The position numbers were made by a program, and so were the translations under genes. Of a stretch of 64,000 nucleotides of DNA, positions 42,978 to 51,856 are shown in pieces. This DNA is from JABMQB01 sp964575025 (GTDB lineage Bacteria; Bacteroidota; Bacteroidia; Bacteroidales; Prolixibacteraceae), in NCBI GenBank assembly GCA_964575025.1, contig CAZNPV010000010.1, positions 1 through 64,000 of the forward strand, given 5' to 3'. Under the pieces are notes generated by a model. The model saw only the letters and a program-made list of their open reading frames with translations. It had not been told where the DNA came from and ran no database searches. Numbering within the stretch: the stretch's first letter is position 1; every line of letters starts with the position of its first letter.

Positions 42978-44212
42978 GCAACTTTGTAAAAAACAGGCAA
43001 TATTATAAATTCAGTTCATATGGATTCTTAAAGAACCTTCGGTTTTTTGAGGCATTTTTTATATTGTTCCTGGTTGAAAAAGGGATGAGTTATACCCAGA
43101 TCGGGATTCTTTATGCCGTCCGGGAAATCAGCACCAATGTGCTGGAGATTCCCTCAGGGATTGTTGCCGATACCTGGGGCCGTAAAAAATCGTTAATGGG
43201 TTCGCTTACCGCTTACATTGTTTCCTTCCTTGTATTCTATGGGTCCGGTAATTTCTGGCTATTCCTTCTGGCCTTCATTCTTTATGGTACAGGCGATGCT
43301 TTTCGCACCGGAACGCATAAAGGAATGATTATGGATTATCTGAGGCTGAATCACTGGGAAGATCAGAAAATAATCTATTACGGACACACCCGCTCCTGGT
43401 CTCAGAAAGGTTCTGCTCTTTCCTCACTGATTGCCGGAATTATTGTTTTTTACAGTGGTTCGTACCAGCATATTTTCCTCTATTCGGTCATTCCCTACCT
43501 ACTGAATCTTTTTCTGATTTTCTCTTATCCTTCTGAGATAAACCGATCGGAGCATAGAGAAAATCCGGAAGGAAAAAGACAATTCTTATTTATGGTCAAA
43601 TCGTTGGCAAAGATTATCCGGAAACCACAGGTGCTGGGAATTATAAACACTACAGCCCTTCATTCGGCTTATCTGCAAGCCATTAAGGATTACATCCAAC
43701 CCGTAATGGCCAGTGTGGCTCTCTTAATTCCTGTATTGGTACATGCAGATACCGAAAAGAAAAACGGGGTGGTTATCGGAGTGTTTTATTTTTTTATTTA
43801 CCTCGCAAGTTCCTGGGCATCAAAGATGTCAGCAAGCGTTGCAGCAAAAAATAAAACCCATATTGCGTATCTGACCTTGCTGGCCGGACTCTTATCCGGC
43901 ATGATTTCCGGCCTTTTTTATATGGTTTCCTGGCAGGTTATGGCACTGATCGCTTTTGTCGGGATCTATCTGGTTGAAAATATTAGAAAACCTTTTCTGA
44001 CCGGTTTTATTGCAGACCATGTACCGTATGAAAACCTGGTTTCTGTCATTTCAGCCCAATCTTTGTTAAAAACCATTATGACAGCAGTGATCGCATTTCT
44101 GGCTGGATTTATTGCCGACCGGTTAGGGATTGGCACGGCCATTATGGCGGTTTCCCTGCTGCTCCTTATTCTGTCTGCAGGGGTTCCCCTGGCAACAAAA
44201 AAGAAGCTATAA
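42974..44212 (+). CDS. MFS transporter (GTG start)
   Basis: 412 residues, about 12 membrane helices. The loop motif GIVADTWGRKKSLMGSLTAY (DxxGRKK, the MFS signature between helices 2 and 3) is present, and the pattern 'LRFFEAFFILFLVEKGMSYT' near the N-terminus is typical of the DHA-like/unknown-substrate MFS group. Start is GTG at 42974, overlapping the peptidase stop by four bases. Coupling to an exported aminopeptidase suggests a role in peptide or amino-acid movement, but that is inference. Confidence 0.8.
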   Translation: MSNFVKNRQYYKFSSYGFLKNLRFFEAFFILFLVEKGMSYTQIGILYAVREISTNVLEIPSGIVADTWGRKKSLMGSLTAYIVSFLVFYGSGNFWLFLLAFILYGTGDAFRTGTHKGMIMDYLRLNHWEDQKIIYYGHTRSWSQKGSALSSLIAGIIVFYSGSYQHIFLYSVIPYLLNLFLIFSYPSEINRSEHRENPEGKRQFLFMVKSLAKIIRKPQVLGIINTTALHSAYLQAIKDYIQPVMASVALLIPVLVHADTEKKNGVVIGVFYFFIYLASSWASKMSASVAAKNKTHIAYLTLLAGLLSGMISGLFYMVSWQVMALIAFVGIYLVENIRKPFLTGFIADHVPYENLVSVISAQSLLKTIMTAVIAFLAGFIADRLGIGTAIMAVSLLLLILSAGVPLATKKKL

Positions 44213-44375
44213 CCGGAACCCCGGGAAACCAACAAAATGTAAGGGAGCTGACCCTGAAATTATGGGAACAATGCCTCCTTCGATTTTGTAAGGAAGGTTT
44301 ATCTGGCAGCTTTTATGTCTGTCAGCTACCTGGAAAATTCTTCGTACGGAATAAGCTGAGGAGAGGATTCAAAGG

Positions 44376-45650
44376 TTAAATCTTCGGAGCATACTCCAGC
44401 AAATATTTTTCTGCCTCCACATTCCAGAGGCCATTGGTCTTCGCAACCCTTTTTGCCAGTTCTGAGAACAGAGGATCTTTTTTTCCGGATTTTTCAAAAT
44501 CATCGATCGCAGTCAGGGGCATTTGGATATGGGTATAGATCAGTTTTTTCCCTCCGGGTATCGCAGGCAGGTTCAGAGTGGTATTAATTACGGCATTCAA
44601 CCCGCCGATGTGGGTTACCAGTCCTGCGGGATCCAGCCCTTCAGCCATACATTTCAGAGCTTCGACCATGTCGTCCTTGTTGCCACCTGATGTACCTACG
44701 ATGTGTGTAGATGCATAATGAACATTGTAGAAATTCATTTTAGCAGAAAATTCCGGATCTGCCGGGCCGGCAAAAAAGTTCAGGCATCCGTCGTTGGCAA
44801 GAAGGGCATCTCCCTGTTCGACTACCTGTGTGACCGGGGCAAAAACAAACACATCATCGTATCTTTTCCCCTCCGTCAGATTTTTCATGACCGACACCGG
44901 ATCGGGAATCTTTCCTGTGTTGAGATAAACCAGTTCTATGCCTTTCCCTTTTGCGTGGTGGGGAGGCAAAATTGTGGTGGCCCGGTCGAGTCTTTCCTGT
45001 GAAATGTCCGTCACTACAAGCAAGGATGGTTTCCGGTCTTTCCGGTTGATTGCATAATTGATCGCAGCCAGTCCCATGGGACCTACACCGGCAAGGATCG
45101 CCATCTTTCCTCCATTCTTTATTTCCATCCGGTGATGGTATGACCCCGGTTGCGTATGATAGCTTGCATGCATCGCCCCGATGACACACGATAAGGGTTC
45201 AGCCAGCGAAGCCGGGTAAAATCCCGGCCCCTGGTATGCCAGAAGGCAATCCTGAACCAGCACATCCCGGGGGATAATCACGTAAGTAGCATCCCCCCCA
45301 ATATAGGGATAGGAATATCCGGGTGCGCTTAACACTCCCACCGGACCGTCCTCATAATAAATGGCCGGCTGAATGGAAAATTTCTGCCCCGGGTGAAACC
45401 TGTGTTGCCATTGGCTCCCCACTTCCAGAATCTCTCCGGAAAATTCATGCCCGATAATGGGTGGATTCACGGAAACATCATCCGGAACCCGTTTGTGATC
45501 CGTACCCTGTTTGGCTGCTTTCCAGGAAGACATACAAAGGCTGTCTGAAACAACCTTTGCCAGAATTTCATCTTCTTTGATTGCAGGAAGCTCAAACTCT
45601 TCCAGTCGTAAGTCTTCCTTTCCGTATAATCGTACTGCTTTTGTGTTCAT
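44376..45650 (-). CDS. Zinc-type medium-chain dehydrogenase, L-sorbose-1-phosphate reductase-like
   Basis: 424 residues of the MDR superfamily. Catalytic zinc ligands are visible as C39 (SDSLCMSSWK) and H68-E69 (IIGHEFSG), with a further Glu in SLAEPLSCV. The structural-zinc cysteine cluster is absent. The nucleotide-binding loop reads LAGVGPMGLAAI. The layout and the GHEFSGEILEVGSQW segment resemble sorbose-1-phosphate reductase (SorE), an NAD(P)H-dependent polyol/ketose-phosphate dehydrogenase. It is the last gene of the minus-strand run, 40 bases behind the aldolase/SDR gene. The likely substrate is a phosphorylated polyol or ketose; the exact one is unknown. Confidence 0.8.
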   Translation of the reverse strand: MNTKAVRLYGKEDLRLEEFELPAIKEDEILAKVVSDSLCMSSWKAAKQGTDHKRVPDDVSVNPPIIGHEFSGEILEVGSQWQHRFHPGQKFSIQPAIYYEDGPVGVLSAPGYSYPYIGGDATYVIIPRDVLVQDCLLAYQGPGFYPASLAEPLSCVIGAMHASYHTQPGSYHHRMEIKNGGKMAILAGVGPMGLAAINYAINRKDRKPSLLVVTDISQERLDRATTILPPHHAKGKGIELVYLNTGKIPDPVSVMKNLTEGKRYDDVFVFAPVTQVVEQGDALLANDGCLNFFAGPADPEFSAKMNFYNVHYASTHIVGTSGGNKDDMVEALKCMAEGLDPAGLVTHIGGLNAVINTTLNLPAIPGGKKLIYTHIQMPLTAIDDFEKSGKKDPLFSELAKRVAKTNGLWNVEAEKYLLEYAPKI

Positions 45651-45690
45651 GTTTTTTTTAGTTGCGAGTTTCGAGCTGCGGGTTATGCAA

Positions 45691-47667
45691 CTAGCTCAAC
45701 ATATTTTGTCCTCCGGTTACCGGCACAGCCTGACCGGTTTCATATTCCTGATCCATGACATACCATATCGCTTTGACAACATCTTCAGGGTTACAGCCTC
45801 TTCCGGCAGGTACCTGGCTTTCATAATACGCTTTTACTTCGGCAACGGTACGGGCACCCGGAACCTTACCGGCTTTCAGATACTGCACGAACAGACCGGT
45901 CCGGGGATCACTCCAGAGAGGGCCGTCAAGGTAGTTCCCGGGACAAATGGCATTCACCTTAATATGAAAAGGCATCAGCTCCAAAGCAAACGACTGCGTG
46001 AGTCCGATGCCCCCAAACTTACTGCCGGCATATGCAAAATTTTTATTGCTCCCCTGTAAACCCGATTTTGAATTGATCTGAATAATGTCCATAAATAAAT
46101 CCGGCTTATACCTATGCTGAATTTTCATAACCGGTTGTGCATATTTAGCGCACAGAAAAAAACCACTGTAATTCACCCGGGTCATCCGCTCAAATGTTTC
46201 CGGGTCCATTTCATCGAGGCTTCCGGCATAGAGAATCCCTGCATTGGATATTATGGCATCCAATCCGCCAAAATAGGCAACGGTTTCATGTACCATGTTT
46301 TTTACCGATGCAGCTTCGCCAACGTTTGTTTTCACAAACAAAGCCTTGTTTTTGGTTCCTTCCCTGTTCAGGCTATCCGCTAAAAGCAGGCCTTTTTCAT
46401 CATTGATATCGGCAATCACCATATTGGCCCCTTCCCTGAACAGCAATTCAGCGATTCCTGCACCAAAACCCTGGGCTGCACCGGTGACAATAATAATCTT
46501 TTGATCAACTTTCCCCTGAGGTTGCCTGCCCAGGGATACTTTTTTCCGGTAATTTTCAAATTCCCAGTTTTCAATAAAACGTACCTGATCTCTGGTTAAA
46601 GGGTGGGGTCCACCAAAATTATCAGCCAGCATACTGATCTGACAAAAATCGTTCACAAAATCCCTGACATAGTTCAGCGATACCGGAGAATCTTCCGCAA
46701 CAACGACTCCCTCCCCACGGATAAACAGCACTTTGGGGAGAAAACCTTTGCGGCGTCTGAATTCTGCAATCTGCATCTCAGCCTCTTCAATAACAGAGGC
46801 TTCTGATTCATCAGGTTCTATAAACAAGTATTCTGAACCACAATATACCATCTGATCCGGAGTAAAAGGCTTACTGACACCCTTCACAAAGGTTTCCTTA
46901 TCCGACAGGAAAGGACGTATCCAGGAGGATGCAAAGGCGGTTGTGACTTTCAGGTTTTCCTCAGACAGGAGCATTCGAAGGGCTGGCAGGATATGAACTA
47001 TTTTTTCAGAAACAGGAAACCATTCCGTTTCTCCCCCTGTTTCCATCCTGTTTTTTATCTTACCGATAGCCTCTTCATAGATCCTGCGCACCTCAACCAC
47101 TGTGTTGGCAGCCACAAAGATTCCGTGGTTCTGAATCAGGATAACCTGCGGGCATTTCCTGTATTGTTCCTTATATGCATTGACCTGTTGAAGAATTCGC
47201 TTAAAAAGAGTATATCCCGGATCTGAGTAGGGGACAAAAAGAAATTCACTGCCGAAGATCTCCTGCGAAACTGCAGCTGCCTGGACGCTGCACATGAGAC
47301 CGTTCACCCATGTTGAATGGGTATGAACCACAAAAGGGTAATCGATCAGATTATGCAACAAGGTCTCCACCGAAGGCCGCAATCCCGATTTCTGGTCGAT
47401 CCGGCTGTCCAGCAGGTCATTCTTCACCTGCTCTTCACGGATCACCACATCTTCCGAATACGTTTTTCCGGGCAGTTCTGCCAGTTTGCCCCGATCAAGG
47501 ATACAAAATCCCTCTTCCGTGATAGAGCCCAGGTTAATCCCGCTGGCTTTGATATACAACCGGTTATGATCTTTCCAGGAAGTATTGCCTCCTCCGGCTA
47601 CTACAAAATCTTTTTTTGTACCGTAGAACCTTGATATTTCAATAAGTTCCCTGATCTCCTGTTTCAT
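45691..47667 (-). CDS. Bifunctional class II aldolase / short-chain dehydrogenase fusion
   Basis: 658 residues. Residues about 1-400 are a class II (RhaD/FucA-like) aldolase-epimerase domain: AGGGNTSWK, the metal site VVHTHSTWVNG and QNHGIFV. Residues about 410-658 are a short-chain dehydrogenase: VTGAAQGFGAGIA, the NAG motif SNAGILYAG, and YAGSK with the catalytic Tyr and Lys. Fusions of this type in rhamnose and related pathways cleave a ketose-1-phosphate to lactaldehyde plus DHAP and oxidise the aldehyde, or reduce/oxidise a polyol phosphate. The ATG overlaps the end of the PHP gene by 29 bases, so translation is coupled. Confidence 0.85.
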   Translation of the reverse strand: MKQEIRELIEISRFYGTKKDFVVAGGGNTSWKDHNRLYIKASGINLGSITEEGFCILDRGKLAELPGKTYSEDVVIREEQVKNDLLDSRIDQKSGLRPSVETLLHNLIDYPFVVHTHSTWVNGLMCSVQAAAVSQEIFGSEFLFVPYSDPGYTLFKRILQQVNAYKEQYRKCPQVILIQNHGIFVAANTVVEVRRIYEEAIGKIKNRMETGGETEWFPVSEKIVHILPALRMLLSEENLKVTTAFASSWIRPFLSDKETFVKGVSKPFTPDQMVYCGSEYLFIEPDESEASVIEEAEMQIAEFRRRKGFLPKVLFIRGEGVVVAEDSPVSLNYVRDFVNDFCQISMLADNFGGPHPLTRDQVRFIENWEFENYRKKVSLGRQPQGKVDQKIIIVTGAAQGFGAGIAELLFREGANMVIADINDEKGLLLADSLNREGTKNKALFVKTNVGEAASVKNMVHETVAYFGGLDAIISNAGILYAGSLDEMDPETFERMTRVNYSGFFLCAKYAQPVMKIQHRYKPDLFMDIIQINSKSGLQGSNKNFAYAGSKFGGIGLTQSFALELMPFHIKVNAICPGNYLDGPLWSDPRTGLFVQYLKAGKVPGARTVAEVKAYYESQVPAGRGCNPEDVVKAIWYVMDQEYETGQAVPVTGGQNMLS

Positions 47668-48907
47668 GGTTTTTTCCCGTTAAATAGTTTATTACAGCCT
47701 TACCCAATTCAATAAATTCCTGTTTCTGCTTCGATCTTACATCCTCCGCGTTAAGCAATCCCTCTTCACCCTTAGCCTTCAGATACTGATGGGCTGCAAT
47801 GAGGGCTGCTCCTTCAAAGTTAATCATTTTAAGTTCAGGATCGAGGGGCACACCTCCCCGGCAGGTTATCTTCAAAGGATCCATTTTTGGGGTGTTGTGT
47901 TCGGTACCAAAAAGAATTACGAATCCTTTTTTATAAAACCAGGTTACAAATTCTTTCAGAATGCGGGCATCATTTCGTCCCGGGATCAGTTCAACAGCCC
48001 ACACCCCCTGGCTGGTTAACGACTTATACAATTTTTCTTTATTGGCTTCGTAAGCAGTTAACTTCCCCTTCTTATCATCGAGCAACACAGGGTAACAGGG
48101 TATTCCCCCGGCATCTTTTATAATGCCAATCACCTCTTCAAGGGAAAGGAAAGTTTGTGGATCTTCTTCAACAAAAGCAGGACCGCCGGCTTTCAGAAGA
48201 TTGCTACGGATCTCATTTTCCAGGGCAGCCACATCCTGCAGCGAAGATTCCACCTCCTTACCTGAAAACACTCTTTTTAACAGATCCTTCCTGCCCTCTG
48301 ACGTATCCATTTTTTCAAAAACCGCCATTCGTATGGCCTGTGCTATGTGCCTTTCCCGGAACAGGTTTTTTGCCAACGTACGCTGCATTTTTCCAGGGTC
48401 AAAACAGAGGTCGATTTCTGAATCCCGGAGAAATGAATTTAACCTGTCCACCATCTGAAAGGTCTGACGGTTGCTATTCATCTGTACCGACCGCATGAGA
48501 GTCCAGCTTTTTTCTGACATAGAAACCGGAAAAGTAAGCCCCTTGCCGCTGAAATAAGTGCGTCCCGGATTATTGGGATCGTTTACCCGTATCCCGTCCT
48601 CCTGAAGATCTTTCTGCAAGGCCATGAATTCGATATTGAACAATGGAAAGATTCTGTATCTCAGCGCCAGTTCAGCAAATTCTTCATACCCGTCTGTCGT
48701 ATAAAAATCATTGATCCCCAGCACACGGACACCCTCCTTCTGAGCGCAAAGAAAAGGTTGTTCCATATCTTTAAATGCACTGAAGGAATGGGGAGTGTGA
48801 ATGTGTCCGTTTACTTCCGGAATGGGTTTCCCTGAAGGCCACGAAAAATCCTCCAGCAACTCGCCTTTTTCAGGAAAGCCGTCAAACAGATACCTTTTTA
48901 AGACCAT
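47639..48907 (-). CDS. PHP-domain protein of unknown specificity
   Basis: 422 residues. The start EVNGHIHTPHSFSAFKDME carries the HxH metal motif of the PHP phosphoesterase fold, with a further motif GTEHNTPKMDP and a DFYTTDGYEEF segment. PHP proteins hydrolyse phosphate esters or serve as polymerase proofreading domains; here a small-molecule phosphatase is more likely. Its end overlaps the start of the aldolase/SDR gene and it lies 64 bases behind the N-formylglutamate-amidohydrolase-like gene. Context suggests a phosphorylated sugar intermediate as substrate, but no function is known for this subgroup. Confidence 0.7.
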   Translation of the reverse strand: MVLKRYLFDGFPEKGELLEDFSWPSGKPIPEVNGHIHTPHSFSAFKDMEQPFLCAQKEGVRVLGINDFYTTDGYEEFAELALRYRIFPLFNIEFMALQKDLQEDGIRVNDPNNPGRTYFSGKGLTFPVSMSEKSWTLMRSVQMNSNRQTFQMVDRLNSFLRDSEIDLCFDPGKMQRTLAKNLFRERHIAQAIRMAVFEKMDTSEGRKDLLKRVFSGKEVESSLQDVAALENEIRSNLLKAGGPAFVEEDPQTFLSLEEVIGIIKDAGGIPCYPVLLDDKKGKLTAYEANKEKLYKSLTSQGVWAVELIPGRNDARILKEFVTWFYKKGFVILFGTEHNTPKMDPLKITCRGGVPLDPELKMINFEGAALIAAHQYLKAKGEEGLLNAEDVRSKQKQEFIELGKAVINYLTGKNHETGDQGTY

Positions 48908-48971
48908 GGCAATTGCTTTTCCGGCTGCAAAATAAACATTTCCGGGCTGAAAAGTGTCCTTTTCTGTCCTG

Positions 48972-49820
48972 TTAAAAAGGAGGACCTGTTTTATTTACAG
49001 CCCTCCGGAAATCAGAAACAAGCAGGTTAAGAACCTCCGGATAGAAGATTCCGGTTATCTCATTCATAAATATTTTTTTATATTCAAGAGACAGAACCAG
49101 TATCTGATTAAAGTATTTCCGGCTGATTCTCCGCGAGAGATAGCCTCCGGAAAACACTTCGTTTTCAGCTACCCGGATTTTTCTTCCACGAATCCGGGTT
49201 TCTGAAAGTTCTTTTTTCAATCGGTTGATCACAGGGGCAAAAAAATCTCTGTTGGCAGCTTTGGTACCTATATTAATTTCCGGGCGGGGATCCTGTTGCC
49301 AGGCTTTTTGTCTCTCGCGCTGGTAACAAAAGGAGTGCATATCATACATGACTGTATATGGATTATGTAGGGCCAGAAATTCGGAGAGGATATCCATTAA
49401 CCCGTAAAATTCATCATACTTTTCGCGGGATCTTTTTTTGATCTCTTCACACGGCTTTTTCTGCCAGACGTTAAGCCCCCATTTTTCCACATACGTATCG
49501 TAAATACAGCGATGGCGTTCCCTGTTCAGGTCATATTCAAACCGTGAGTCAAGGGCAATTACCCGTATAGGAAAATCCTTAATAAACAAATGGGTGTAGG
49601 GATCTTCATCGCGAAATCTCTCCTCTTCTGAAAGAGCGAATAAAGGCAATATTTCCGGCCTGACGTTGTGTCCTGCGTGGAGGGCTATCCCTGCATAACA
49701 AGCAGGTTTTTCAAAATGAAATTCTGCTGTGCCTGACTTCGTAATGCCGGAGAACGGGAAATCATGGTTCACCAGTTTGATTTTGATTTCTTCGAGTGAA
49801 TAAGAAACCAGTTCATTCAT
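48972..49820 (-). CDS. N-formylglutamate amidohydrolase family protein
   Basis: 282 residues. Family hallmarks are present: ALHAGHNVRP, DEDPYTHLF, the metal/catalytic YDMHSFCY and the C-terminal sheet VFSGGYLSR. Members of this superfamily hydrolyse amide or formamide bonds with a metal ion; HutG acts on N-formylglutamate in histidine degradation. No other hut gene lies here, so another amide substrate is more likely. It sits 11 bases behind the ATP-grasp gene in the same direction, which pairs an amide-forming and an amide-cleaving enzyme. Confidence 0.8.
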   Translation of the reverse strand: MNELVSYSLEEIKIKLVNHDFPFSGITKSGTAEFHFEKPACYAGIALHAGHNVRPEILPLFALSEEERFRDEDPYTHLFIKDFPIRVIALDSRFEYDLNRERHRCIYDTYVEKWGLNVWQKKPCEEIKKRSREKYDEFYGLMDILSEFLALHNPYTVMYDMHSFCYQRERQKAWQQDPRPEINIGTKAANRDFFAPVINRLKKELSETRIRGRKIRVAENEVFSGGYLSRRISRKYFNQILVLSLEYKKIFMNEITGIFYPEVLNLLVSDFRRAVNKTGPPF

Positions 49821-49831
49821 AGGATGTCTGA

Positions 49832-51211
49832 CTATTTTAATTTGTCTTTCTTGTTTGCCACACTCAGCGTCGGCACCAATCCGCCTCCTGCACTGACATT
49901 TATAACCATGTTATCGGAGACTCTTGTTATGGATCCACTGTATTTCCCCAATAAAGCAAACGGATTAATATTCACCTTCTTAAAACGTAATACAACCTCT
50001 TCGGATAGTTCAGGGTAAATATCCCTTGGGATATCAACAAATTCCTGCACTACCCACGATCCGTCGTCAAGGTGGTCGTATAGAACCTTCCTCCAGGTTT
50101 TACCGGTAGTTTCACAACCGATATAAACATCTTTACCTCCATATAAATTAGCGGGTTTAAGCACCAGTATATCCTTGTTTTCAAGAATAAATTCCTTTAA
50201 GTGCACACGAATATTATTATACATTGCTTTGGTGTCGGCCAGTATTTTCGTCCACGGGATGGTTTTTTTTATTACGTTCAGTTCTTCCTTTGAAAAGATG
50301 TACTGGAACCTGGGATCCGTAATTACCGAAAGCACCTTTTTATTTCCGACAATATACGACCTGAAAGAGTTGCAGCAGCAAACCAATCCTTTTTTGATGC
50401 TTTGAATAAAATCCTGTACATCATCCCATTGGTTCAGCAGTTCACGGGTAATAACCCTTCTGTAAACAAGGTGGACCTCTTCACCGCAGGCAAAAGCTTT
50501 CCCTTTTACAATGTGAATATTCTGCGGGCTGCATAATACCGTCCTATACCCTTTTTTAGTAAAATAGTTCTGATGCAACATAAATTCAGAATACGTAGAT
50601 ACATTTTCCCAGTCGACAATAGCAATGACAGGTTTCGAGGGCATGGCATCATGGGTCTCACGGAATTCGTTGTAACATGCAAGCAATGCCTTTAACAGGC
50701 TATCCTGCCTTTTAAAATAATCCATTTCCCAGTTCTCAAGAAAATCAAAATCATGAAACAGTTCCCGGAATCCGTTTTCCATAACATCGGCATACGCAGT
50801 GCCGGCAGGGGAATCGCAGTTGAACTCAAGGAACTTTAATGAATAATCTTCCATAAAAGCATCCAGCCTGGAAATCACCAGGGGCATCCTGTATCCGGGA
50901 TCTATCGAAAACAGCTCTTCTTCTTTTTTGCTGAAATTCATAATTTTCCTTACACTCTGGTCATTCAGATAAAGGTGTATAAACTTAACCAACGCACTGC
51001 TAATTTTTTCAACCGCATAAATCAGTGCCTGATTTTGTTTCCTTGAAATAAAATTCGGTTTCAGTAAGGTTGGCATTGCCTGGCTGTTAAAAGTACATTT
51101 TTCCCGAATAAGGAATTGTCGCAAAAGGTTGAATTTCCGTGTGGCCTCATTGCTGTCTTTATCCAGTTGAATAAGGAATGCCAGGTTTAGATTGGCAATG
51201 GAATCTAACAT
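49832..51211 (-). CDS. Circularly permuted ATP-grasp-type ligase
   Basis: 459 residues from the ATG at 51211 (MLDSIANLNLAFLI); the frame opens at 51277 but the added residues are not expected. The pattern of circularly permuted (COG2308/glutathionylspermidine-synthase-like) ATP-grasp proteins is visible: EFNCDSPAGTAY, then VLKPANLYGGKDVYIG (ATP-binding lysine and glycine-rich loop) and SWVVQEFVDI. Such enzymes form amide or ester bonds through an acyl-phosphate using ATP. It stands directly before the N-formylglutamate-amidohydrolase-like gene. Substrate unknown. A weak -33/-7 pair lies in the 114-base gap to the DUF1284 gene, so it may have its own start. Confidence 0.75.
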   Translation of the reverse strand: MLDSIANLNLAFLIQLDKDSNEATRKFNLLRQFLIREKCTFNSQAMPTLLKPNFISRKQNQALIYAVEKISSALVKFIHLYLNDQSVRKIMNFSKKEEELFSIDPGYRMPLVISRLDAFMEDYSLKFLEFNCDSPAGTAYADVMENGFRELFHDFDFLENWEMDYFKRQDSLLKALLACYNEFRETHDAMPSKPVIAIVDWENVSTYSEFMLHQNYFTKKGYRTVLCSPQNIHIVKGKAFACGEEVHLVYRRVITRELLNQWDDVQDFIQSIKKGLVCCCNSFRSYIVGNKKVLSVITDPRFQYIFSKEELNVIKKTIPWTKILADTKAMYNNIRVHLKEFILENKDILVLKPANLYGGKDVYIGCETTGKTWRKVLYDHLDDGSWVVQEFVDIPRDIYPELSEEVVLRFKKVNINPFALLGKYSGSITRVSDNMVINVSAGGGLVPTLSVANKKDKLK

Positions 51212-51325
51212 GGTAAATGAATTTAAATAATTGTATGAAAGTAACGATAAAACAGGAAATAAGTTACAATAAGGCAACTATTATATGGTGCCTGAAGATT
51301 CCCGGATCCATATTTTCAAAGGAGT

Positions 51326-51784
51326 TCAGTGCCTGATTCCTGTTTTCTGAAGCCCTTTTATTAATCCTTCCAGCCGATACCCTTTGTCCTCTTTCGGGTG
51401 CGTACAGATTTCCTCAATCCCGGGAGTTTTCCTGTTTATTATTTTCAGGAATTCCTGAAAAGTGAGTACCGTATTTTCTTTCAGATTCAGGTAAGGGAGC
51501 AATTTCTCATCCAGCGAATCGTTGTATTCTTGTTTTGAAACCGGCTTCTCCAGCTGGTTCAGCACATCATCACACAATCCGTTGGGAAGAAGATGTATGC
51601 AGGGAGTACAGATATCATCCGAACCAATAATGAATTGAATGGGTGTATTCAGGTCGGAAACAAGTTTTTGGGAAATCAGGTGTTGAGCATGCCCGTAAGG
51701 ATGGGGCGTAAATTTCTCAAAATGTCCGTAATTCCGGATGATGTCGAGAACGTGATGCGGTCGCAATTTAATCAATCGGTTCAT
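51326..51784 (-). CDS. DUF1284 family protein
   Basis: 152 residues with the family pattern IKLRPHHVLDIIRNYG at the start and a cysteine-rich DDICTPCIHLLPNGLCDD (three Cys), which could bind a metal or an Fe-S cluster. No biochemical function is established. It follows the E1 gene after 72 bases and precedes the ATP-grasp gene. Members often stand alone; this association with 2-oxoacid dehydrogenase genes is worth noting. Confidence 0.7.
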   Translation of the reverse strand: MNRLIKLRPHHVLDIIRNYGHFEKFTPHPYGHAQHLISQKLVSDLNTPIQFIIGSDDICTPCIHLLPNGLCDDVLNQLEKPVSKQEYNDSLDEKLLPYLNLKENTVLTFQEFLKIINRKTPGIEEICTHPKEDKGYRLEGLIKGLQKTGIRH

Positions 51785-51856
51785 TGTATTTCAGCTTATG
51801 CAATAACGGTTGCTAACTAAGATCCCGGAAAACAGGCGATGGAAAAATGCATTCTT

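Noticed and set aside
44213..44375. Hidden small gene or RNA between the MFS and SorE-like genes
   Set aside because: The 163 bases contain only a weak hairpin (CCTTC-N11-GAAGG); no open frame with a start signal on either strand.
45536..45560. Copy of the MITE-like repeat (AGGCTGTCTGAAA) in the dehydrogenase gene
   Set aside because: Only a short stretch is shared and the surrounding bases fit the protein's conserved segment VVSDSLCM, so it is chance.
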